Shown here piece after piece: positions 1-6,074 of a stretch of 6,669 nt of DNA (position 1 is the stretch's first letter; every line of letters starts with the position of its first letter). The position numbers and the translations under genes are program-made. The notes below the pieces were generated by a model. It did no database searches, was not told where the DNA came from, and saw only the letters and a program-made list of their open reading frames with translations. The stretch comes from an uncultured Collinsella sp. (GTDB lineage Bacteria > Actinomycetota > Coriobacteriia > Coriobacteriales > Coriobacteriaceae), in the NCBI GenBank assembly GCA_900555355.1, contig USKV01000084.1, positions 1 to 6,669 of the forward strand, read 5' to 3'.

Positions 1-10
1 CGACACGCAT

Positions 11-49
11 AAAAAGCCTCCCATTTCTCATGTCCAAGAAATGGGAGGC
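11..49 (-). terminator. Intrinsic terminator of the transporter-SDR operon
   Basis: A perfect 13-bp inverted repeat (16-28 with 37-49) encloses an 8-nt loop. Read on the minus strand, the hairpin is followed at once by five T (15-11). It begins 25 nt after the stop codon of the SDR gene at 74-76, which is where a Rho-independent terminator for that transcript should lie. On the plus strand there is no T tract after the stem, so it works in one direction only. Confidence 0.93.
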
Positions 50-73
50 AGTTCATTCCGTCGGGCGCGTTTC

Positions 74-754
74 CTATTCGGGCCAAATAAATTGTGTGCG
101 GCCGGCCTCGCCGCCATCGATCAACAGGCTCTGCCCGGTCATAAACCGGTTAGTCACGCCCACAAAGTAGATCCACTCGGCGATCTCTTGGGCGGTGGCC
201 CAGCGTTTAAGCGGCGTGAGCTCCATAATCTGGTTCCACAGGTGCTCGTCTTCCATCACGCAACGGTTGAGCGGCGTGATAACGCCACCCGGGTCCACAC
301 TGTTGGCGATGGCCTGCGGCGCCAGACGGTTTGCAAGGTTCTTGGTGTAGGCGATAACGCCGCCCTTGCTGGCGGCATAGGCGGGAAACTCCGATCCCGT
401 ATGTCCGCTCGCCGACCCCACATTGACCACGGATCTGATAGCCGGCGCCGGCTTGGCGGCAAGCCCCTCCCCCACAAAGGCGTAGCGCTCGGTCACATTG
501 ATGGTGCCACACAGGTTAGCGGCGATGTCGTCGGCCGAATCCTGCGTACCGGCAACGTTCACGATTACCTGAGGCTCAAGGTCGCCCGGAAACGAGTCCG
601 GCTCGCGGACATCAACGATCAGATGGCGGTAGCGCTCGTGTTCGATCGCCGCCGGCAGCAGATCAAAGCCCACGACCTCGTGGCCCTCGTCCAAAAAGCG
701 CTGCACGCACGCGGCTCCGATACCGCCCGAAGCGCCCGTGATCAAAATCCGCAT
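74..754 (-). CDS. Short-chain dehydrogenase/reductase (SDR) family oxidoreductase
   Basis: A 226-residue classical SDR, somewhat shorter than the usual 250. It should be a soluble NAD(P)-dependent oxidoreductase acting on an alcohol or ketone. Visible motifs are the cofactor loop TGASGGIG (residues 6-13), the structural NVAG (66-69), a likely helix-4 Asn (N80), a likely catalytic Ser (S114), the YAASK active site (Y126, K130) and the DPGGVITP segment (154-161). D31 at the end of strand 2 suggests NAD(H) rather than NADP(H). The catalytic core looks intact. The ATG start is supported by AAGGAG five bases upstream. That ribosome site overlaps the TAA stop of the transporter gene, with only 9 bp between the genes, so the two are almost certainly co-transcribed and translationally coupled. 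The substrate cannot be read from sequence. Hydroxysteroid dehydrogenase-like or FabG-like labels are possible but unsupported. The operon suggests a link to uptake of a queuosine-related compound (inference). Confidence 0.93.
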   Translation of the reverse strand: MRILITGASGGIGAACVQRFLDEGHEVVGFDLLPAAIEHERYRHLIVDVREPDSFPGDLEPQVIVNVAGTQDSADDIAANLCGTINVTERYAFVGEGLAAKPAPAIRSVVNVGSASGHTGSEFPAYAASKGGVIAYTKNLANRLAPQAIANSVDPGGVITPLNRCVMEDEHLWNQIMELTPLKRWATAQEIAEWIYFVGVTNRFMTGQSLLIDGGEAGRTQFIWPE

Positions 755-763
755 ACTCGCTCC

Positions 764-1486
764 TTAGGCGGTTGCGTGGCGCTCGAGGTACTCGGCGCCC
801 ACATTCTCACGCTCCCAGCCACGCACGACCTTGTAGCCCACGGGGCTCAGGAAGACCTCGCACAGCAGCTCGGCGACAGCGCCGGTCAGCGAGCACATAA
901 GGACCTGCACCCAGGTCCAACCAAAGAACGTGTGGCTCACCACAATGGCAAAGACCAGGTTGTCGATAAACTGGCCAACACCCGTAGACACATAGGAGCG
1001 GAAGGCAAAGCTCGCAAAGTTATTCTTCTTGAGCATACGGCCAAGCGACTGGTTGAGCGTGGAGTTAACCACGGCAGAGACGAGCATTGCCAGCGAAGAG
1101 CCCAGCACCACGTACCAGGTGCCGCCGATGGTGGCGTTAAGGGCGGTGTTGACCTCGATCATGCCCGTGTCGTAGTAGGCGCCCCACATGCCGGGCGTGA
1201 GCGAGCATGCCCAAAAGCACAGGCTCACGGCCAGGTTAACCAGCAGCGCGAGGATAGAGATTTTGATGGATGCCTTGGCGCCAAAGCGCTTGCAGATCAT
1301 GTCCTGGCACAAAAACGAAACCCAGCTCACCACAAAGCCGCAATCGAGTGCCAGATACGGCAGGCTGATAAGCTCTTTGTTGGCCAGCAGGTTCATCATG
1401 ATGACGCTCACGAAAAACAGCGAAACCGTTGCCGCGGGAATGCTCCGCAACAGGACCTTGTAGTCCTCCATGACCTTCTTGATCAT
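764..1486 (-). CDS. VUT family transporter (YhhQ/COG1738-type, probable queuosine precursor transporter)
   Basis: A 240-residue integral membrane protein with about six hydrophobic segments (near residues 17-37, 45-65, 75-95, 128-148, 165-185 and 190-215). It matches the VUT/DUF165 family as I know it. Family-like features are a polar DMICKRFGAK stretch after segment 2 (62-71), GGTWYVVLG (121-129), and the R163-to-F179 block containing STGVGQFIDN, which includes the conserved Gln and Asp. Family members such as E. coli YhhQ import queuosine precursors (preQ0, preQ1 or queuine), but the substrate here is inferred. The ATG at 1486 is chosen because AAAGGAG ends 6 nt upstream; a second ATG five codons in has no such site. 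It is the first gene of an operon with the SDR. Its own promoter and a preQ1-riboswitch-like leader lie directly upstream, which supports the queuosine assignment and suggests repression of translation when precursor is plentiful. Confidence 0.9.
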   Translation of the reverse strand: MIKKVMEDYKVLLRSIPAATVSLFFVSVIMMNLLANKELISLPYLALDCGFVVSWVSFLCQDMICKRFGAKASIKISILALLVNLAVSLCFWACSLTPGMWGAYYDTGMIEVNTALNATIGGTWYVVLGSSLAMLVSAVVNSTLNQSLGRMLKKNNFASFAFRSYVSTGVGQFIDNLVFAIVVSHTFFGWTWVQVLMCSLTGAVAELLCEVFLSPVGYKVVRGWERENVGAEYLERHATA

Positions 1487-1492
1487 TATGTA

Positions 1493-1542
1493 CTCCTTTG
1501 GTTTTAGGTTTAACGAGCAGGATATCGGACCCGAACTGCTCG
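1493..1542 (-). promoter_or_regulatory. Candidate preQ1-I riboswitch in the transporter leader
   Basis: On the minus strand a perfect 7-bp stem CGAGCAG/CTGCTCG (1542-1536 with 1520-1514) encloses a 15-nt loop that starts TTCGGGT and ends in C. An A-rich single-stranded tail, TTAAACCTAAAACC, then runs straight into the SD AAAGGAG, 6 nt before the ATG. This is the layout of class I preQ1 aptamers: stem P1, a loop beginning U-U-C or U-C, a C just before the 3' P1 strand that would pair with preQ1, an A-rich tail lying along P1, and a pseudoknot between loop and tail. Loop GGU could pair with tail ACC (1505-1500 or 1509-1507). The stem and loop are a little longer than in known small aptamers. 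The family of the downstream gene is a known preQ1 regulon member. The pseudoknot is my reading and is not proven. Confidence 0.6.
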
Positions 1543-1571
1543 GACGCCTCGGTCTTAAGACGACGGTGGGT

Positions 1572-1600
1572 ATGATAGCCGCTCACACGGCATCAGGCAA
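1572..1600 (-). promoter_or_regulatory. Sigma-70-type promoter of the VUT-SDR operon
   Basis: On the minus strand TTGCCT (1600-1595, 4 of 6 consensus bases) and TATCAT (1577-1572, 5 of 6) are separated by the ideal 17 bp. Transcription would start near 1565, giving a leader of about 79 nt that carries the whole candidate riboswitch. The -35 box lies just after the prfC terminator hairpin, so the operon can be expressed independently of prfC. Confidence 0.65.
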
Positions 1601-1637
1601 GCAAACGGCGCGGCAGCCCCGCAGGACCACCGCGCCG
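1596..1637 (-). terminator. Probable intrinsic terminator of prfC
   Basis: A GC-rich hairpin starts 5 nt after the prfC stop. CGGCGCGG (1637-1630 on minus) pairs with CCGCGCCG (1613-1606). The stem can extend inward by six pairs, three of them wobble, leaving a 4-nt loop. The following bases, TTTGCTTGCC, are only modestly T-rich, so termination may be incomplete and some read-through into the transporter operon is possible. The tail also overlaps the -35 box of the next promoter. Confidence 0.62.
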
Positions 1638-1642
1638 ATGCG

Positions 1643-3256
<1,614 letters not shown>

Positions 3257-3303
3257 GCGGATCCTTTCTTGCATTGAGTGCATTACGTCGTTGTAACCGC
3301 ACT

Positions 3304-3309
3304 ATTGTA
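3304..3309 (-). promoter_or_regulatory. Possible -10 box of the prfC promoter
   Basis: TACAAT on the minus strand (5 of 6 bases of TATAAT) lies about 48 bp upstream of the chosen prfC start, giving a leader of roughly 40 nt. No convincing -35 box is visible 16-18 bp upstream and there is no extended TG motif, so this is tentative. The rest of 3310-3400 shows no gene or other signal I can support. Confidence 0.35.
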
Positions 3310-3400
3310 GCCGCGAAATCTCGCTCTAGGGCGCCTATCAGGACAAATTCATCAGTCAGAACGTGAACGGCTAGTTATCGAAAGTATTCTGCAGCAGACT

Positions 3401-3697
3401 GTCTCAATCTGTAACAGCAGGCGACTCAAAACGGACCCAGATGTTACAGATTGAGACAAACGAACTTGTCCGCCGGCACAATCTCAATCTGTAACACCTG
3501 ACCGCCCAAATTGGGTCTAGCTGTTACAAATCGAGATAAACGGAAAGGCAGGCAGCCAATGTCTCGTTCTGTAACATCTAGCCGCGCAAATCGACTCTTA
3601 CTGTTACAGATTGAGACAAATAGGCAGGTGGGAAAATAACATCTCAATCTGTAACAGCTGGCGACCAAAAACGGACCCAGATGTTACAGATTGAGAT
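3401..3697. repeat. Array of four palindromic units, 80-bp period
   Basis: Four units of 57 bp start at 3401, 3481, 3561 and 3641, exactly 80 bp apart. Each has a 16-nt left arm (RTCTCAATCTGTAACA), a 25-nt centre and the inverted right arm (at 3442, 3522, 3602 and 3682). Spacers are 23 nt and all begin AAA. Units 1 and 4 have perfect 16-bp stems; unit 2 has two differences and unit 3 has two. TGTAACA is present in all eight arms. The outermost pair alternates G-C, A-T, G-C, A-T. Centres are related but diverged: C2, C6, C9, A12-A14, G17 and C21 are constant, and position 4 pairs with 22 as G-C, G-T, A-T, G-C. Units 1 and 4 share 22 of 25 centre bases. No coding potential is evident. It could be REP/BIME-like DNA, a set of structured RNA hairpins, or multiple sites for a dimeric DNA-binding protein. 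Strand and function are unknown. Confidence 0.93.
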
Positions 3698-3744
3698 TGT
3701 TTTGGAGCAAGCGCGGCGCCGATGGTCTATTCCACATTTAGCTC

Positions 3745-3774
3745 TTGCATAACTGTGCATAGTGTATATATACT
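3745..3774 (+). promoter_or_regulatory. Promoter of the GntR-ABC operon
   Basis: TTGCAT (3745-3750, 4 of 6) and TATACT (3769-3774, 5 of 6) are 18 bp apart, with a start expected near 3781 and a leader of about 42 nt. The -10 box is embedded in an AT-rich dyad, which suggests that binding of a repressor there would block RNA polymerase. The segment 3698-3744 between the repeat array and this promoter shows nothing else I can support. Confidence 0.6.
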
Positions 3775-3800
3775 GTGCTTACCGGTTATATACACGTGTA
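3761..3800 (+). promoter_or_regulatory. Putative operator dyads for the YtrA-type GntR repressor
   Basis: Two short perfect palindromes flank the likely transcription start: GTATATATAC (3764-3773), over the -10 box, and TACACGTGTA (3791-3800). In addition, GTGTATATA (3762-3770) is an inverted copy of TATATACAC (3787-3795). GTGTA/TACAC half-sites are typical of YtrA-subfamily GntR operators, whose genes usually repress their own operon. The next gene encodes such a protein, so self-repression is the natural reading (inference). Confidence 0.55.
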
Positions 3801-3822
3801 GCCCAACAGCTAAGGAGCCGCT

Positions 3823-4203
3823 GTGGACATCATCCTATCCAATTCGAGCGATAAGCCCATCTACGAACAGATATCCTCGCAGGTCAAAGCTCAAATCCTT
3901 TCGGGCACGCTCACTGCGGGAGCCAAACTCCCCAGCATCCGTGCGCTCGCGAGCGATCTTGGCGTGAGCGTCATCACCACCAAGCGCGCCTACGCCGACC
4001 TAGAGCAACTCGGGTTTATCTGCACCGTGCAGGGCAAGGGCTGCTTTGTCGCCGAGGGCAACCAGGAACTCTTGCGCGAAAACCAGCTCTGCCATATCGA
4101 AGAGCTACTTGCGAAAGCGGCGAGCCAAGCCGAAACCCTGGGCGTCACGCGCGACAAACTGCACGAGATGCTCGACCTGGTAGCCCCCGAAACCATGCAG
4201 TAG
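3823..4203 (+). CDS. GntR family transcriptional regulator, YtrA subfamily
   Basis: A 126-residue DNA-binding repressor. The winged helix-turn-helix covers about residues 10-78: PIYEQISSQVKAQILSG (12-28), the GAKLPSIRALASDLGVS region (33-49) with the recognition helix after it, and the wing around GKGCFV (71-76). Only about 48 residues follow, a short helical dimerisation tail, so there is no ligand-binding FadR or UTRA domain. This is the YtrA type, whose genes usually sit in front of ABC transporter genes. The start is GTG, supported by AAGGAG 5 nt upstream; no in-frame ATG fits better. It is the first gene of an operon with the ATPase (23-bp gap) and the permease. Dyads over its promoter suggest autorepression relieved by an envelope-active compound or other signal, as for related Ytr and Pmt systems. 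The inducer is unknown. Confidence 0.94.
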   Translation: MDIILSNSSDKPIYEQISSQVKAQILSGTLTAGAKLPSIRALASDLGVSVITTKRAYADLEQLGFICTVQGKGCFVAEGNQELLRENQLCHIEELLAKAASQAETLGVTRDKLHEMLDLVAPETMQ

Positions 4204-4226
4204 CCATCTGAAAGAAAGGCTATACC

Positions 4227-5108
4227 ATGCAAAACCTTTTAGAACTCAAAGGCATCTCACGCCGTGTGAGCGACCGCTTTTCACTACGCGACGTCACGCT
4301 CGCTGTGGAGCCCGGCCAGATCGTTGGCTTTGTAGGCGCAAACGGCGCCGGCAAGACAACGACCATTCGCGCCGCGCTCGGGCTTATAAAGCTCGATGCC
4401 GGCGAGGTGCACCTGTTTGGGCAGCGCTGTGGCGCCGACGCGCCCGATGAATCGCAACGCCATCTACGCTCCCGCGTCGGTCTTGTCCTGGACACGTGCC
4501 CCTTCCCCTCCACGCTCAGGGTGGGCCAGATCGAGTCGCTCGTAGGCCCGACGTACCCCACATGGGACCGCGAAACGTTCGCCGGATTCATCAACCGATT
4601 TGGCCTCGATCCTAAGACAAAAGTCAAGGACCTCTCCCGCGGCATGGGCATGAAACTGCAGCTTGCCTGTGCACTCAGCCACAATGCCAAGCTGCTCGTT
4701 TTGGACGAAGCCACCGCAGGCCTCGATCCCATGGCACGCGAGGAGCTGCTCGATGAGCTGCTTGCCTTTGTCGCCGACGGCCAGCACAGCGTGCTGCTCT
4801 CGAGCCACATTACGTCCGACCTCGATCGTGCCGCCGACCGCATCATCTGCATCGATAACGGTTCGATTGTGTTTGATCTGTCGCGCGAGGACATTACCGA
4901 CCGCGCCGGCATCGCCCACTGCACCCAAGCACAGGCCGCCGAGCTTATGGCTTGCGTCGAAGGTGCCCGTGCCGCCCACCACGCCTATAGCGTGGACGTG
5001 CTCGTGCCCAACCGTCGCGAAACGCTCGAGGCCTTCCCCGAGATTCCCTGCGATCGGGCAACCATTGATGACTATCTGCGCCTCATGCTGAAAGGGGCTT
5101 CGAAATGA
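4227..5108 (+). CDS. ABC transporter ATP-binding protein (YtrB-like, ABC-2 exporter type)
   Basis: A 293-residue nucleotide-binding subunit that should power the permease encoded next to it. Walker A GANGAGKT is at residues 37-44, the signature LSRGM at 136-140, Walker B LLVLDE at 156-161 followed by the D-loop AGLD, and the switch His H194 in SSHITSD. The Q-loop position carries Asp (VGLVLD, 84-89) in place of the usual Gln, which is common in YtrB-like members. All catalytic residues appear present. The C-terminal 80 residues form the variable extension seen in ABC-2 ATPases. AAAGG lies 7 nt before the ATG. The stop overlaps the permease start by four bases (ATGA), indicating translational coupling and a fixed subunit ratio. 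The substrate is not evident. Relatives act in bacitracin or cell-wall antibiotic response, or in export of amphipathic peptides. Confidence 0.94.
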   Translation: MQNLLELKGISRRVSDRFSLRDVTLAVEPGQIVGFVGANGAGKTTTIRAALGLIKLDAGEVHLFGQRCGADAPDESQRHLRSRVGLVLDTCPFPSTLRVGQIESLVGPTYPTWDRETFAGFINRFGLDPKTKVKDLSRGMGMKLQLACALSHNAKLLVLDEATAGLDPMAREELLDELLAFVADGQHSVLLSSHITSDLDRAADRIICIDNGSIVFDLSREDITDRAGIAHCTQAQAAELMACVEGARAAHHAYSVDVLVPNRRETLEAFPEIPCDRATIDDYLRLMLKGASK

Positions 5109-5803
5109 AACGCGCCTTTATGTCCGAGCTCGCTATCGTTCGCACGCTCGTCCCGAGCATCGCGGGCGTCGGCCTGTTCATATTCGTCGTGCTGACCCTT
5201 GCCAACGCATCGGACGGCGATTCCGGCATGAGCGCTGGCGCCTGCGCGGTCAGTGCCATGTCACCCATCATGGTCATGAGCTCGCTGGCCGGCTTCGACA
5301 ATCAAAACGGTTGGGAGCGCTATCGCGCAACGCTGTCTCTCTCGCGTAAAGACATCATCTGCGCACGCTACCTGAGCATCATTGTCTTCTCGGCTGTCAT
5401 GGCGTGCGCCGCCGCGCTTCTGAGCATCGTCTCCTTCCCGCTCTTCAACAGCGCGGGTATCCCGTTGACGGGACAGATTGTCTTTGAGATTGCAATAGCC
5501 TCAGCAGCATCAATGCTCATCTCCCTCATGATGGTGTTTTTGGCGCAGCCGCTGTTCTTTCGATTTGGACACATGGAGGCGCTGCGCCTATCCGTTGGCC
5601 TGTTTGCCCTGCTTGGTTGCGGCACCATGGCCACGCTGAGCTCCTCCAACCCCATCAGCAACTGGCTCATGTCGATTGCCGGAGCGAATCCCGATCCCGC
5701 CGTCCTTGGCTGTCTGTGTGCAGGCATCGCCGCACTTGCCCTCGCGCTATGTGCAATCAGCTGCGCAGTCAGCACCAAGGTCTATCGGGCACGCGACCTG
5801 TAA
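5105..5803 (+). CDS. ABC-2 type transporter permease
   Basis: A 232-residue membrane protein with six predicted transmembrane segments (near residues 15-34, 45-62, 90-112, 123-147, 161-178 and 198-223). The cytoplasmic-loop block WERYRATLSLSRKDIICARY (70-89) is typical of ABC-2 permeases of the ABC2_membrane_5 kind, in which a Trp/Tyr-Thr-Leu-Pro-x-Ser-Arg motif precedes segment 3. It is the last gene of the GntR-ATPase-permease operon and overlaps the ATPase gene by four bases. A functional exporter would need a homodimer of this subunit, since no second permease gene follows. No clear T-rich intrinsic terminator is seen after the stop; a weak CAGCC/GGCTG hairpin near 5808-5827 lacks a T tract. 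The transported compound cannot be inferred beyond a probable role in export or envelope protection. Confidence 0.9.
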   Translation: MKRAFMSELAIVRTLVPSIAGVGLFIFVVLTLANASDGDSGMSAGACAVSAMSPIMVMSSLAGFDNQNGWERYRATLSLSRKDIICARYLSIIVFSAVMACAAALLSIVSFPLFNSAGIPLTGQIVFEIAIASAASMLISLMMVFLAQPLFFRFGHMEALRLSVGLFALLGCGTMATLSSSNPISNWLMSIAGANPDPAVLGCLCAGIAALALALCAISCAVSTKVYRARDL

Positions 5804-6074
5804 TCGACAGCCAAAGGGCTTGGGCTGCACGCCACCTCATTTACTAGATAAGACGAAGCAACAACAACGCCGCCGCCCTTCGAAGCATGCCGTTTAGATC
5901 TTGGAAACCAAAGAGAAGTCGACAGCATATCGACAATTCGAGCCTTCACCAAATGGCTCCCCGGAACATAACCCCCGTCTCGCCGCGGCCATATCAAACC
6001 TTCATGGTGGGGCGGTATCCTCATGTCCATAAAACTCGCAGGATAAACCCATTATCCAAGGAGGCACCGCACCC
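5804..6074 (+). promoter_or_regulatory. Intergenic leader of the EamA gene with mutually exclusive hairpins
   Basis: This gap of 271 bp has no convincing gene, promoter or terminator. Close to the next gene there are two competing short inverted repeats. TATCCT (6016-6021) can pair with AGGATA (6040-6045), while GGATAA (6041-6046) can instead pair with TTATCC (6052-6057), directly before the SD AAGGAGG (6058-6064). The shared GGATA segment means only one of the two can form at a time. Six-bp stems do arise by chance, so a regulatory role is only a suggestion. Confidence 0.3.

Noticed and set aside
41..1507. A 488-codon open frame on the plus strand opposite the SDR and transporter genes
   Set aside because: It runs antisense through two clear genes, their junction and part of the riboswitch-like leader. 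Its composition (rich in H, R, G, A, Q) resembles no protein family, and it has no good ribosome binding site. It is a by-product of GC-rich codon use on the other strand.
3257..3283. Upstream ATG start for prfC adding nine residues
   Set aside because: The internal ATG at 3256 has AAAGGA at proper spacing and gives the N-terminus usual for RF3; the extra residues have no counterpart in the family.
3444..3668. A 74-codon minus-strand open frame inside the intergenic region
   Set aside because: It lies entirely within the palindromic repeat array and is built from translated repeat arms, with no ribosome binding site or family resemblance.
3401..3697. CRISPR array
   Set aside because: The conserved 16-mers alternate in orientation, the gaps of 25 and 23 nt are shorter than normal spacers, the 25-nt centres are related to each other, and no cas gene is nearby.
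5808..5827. Terminator after the ABC-2 permease
   Set aside because: The CAGCC/GGCTG stem is short and bulged and no T tract follows, so it does not meet the standard for an intrinsic terminator.
6004..6022. T-box-like GGTGG element in the EamA leader
   Set aside because: GGTGG is present but the following ACCGCG part of the conserved T-box sequence is absent, and I could not find a specifier stem with its usual motifs.
5782..6030. An 82-codon minus-strand frame and overlapping plus-strand frames in the gap before the EamA gene
   Set aside because: No ribosome binding site, no hydrophobic or domain pattern, and the frames overlap the end of the permease gene or the start of the EamA gene.
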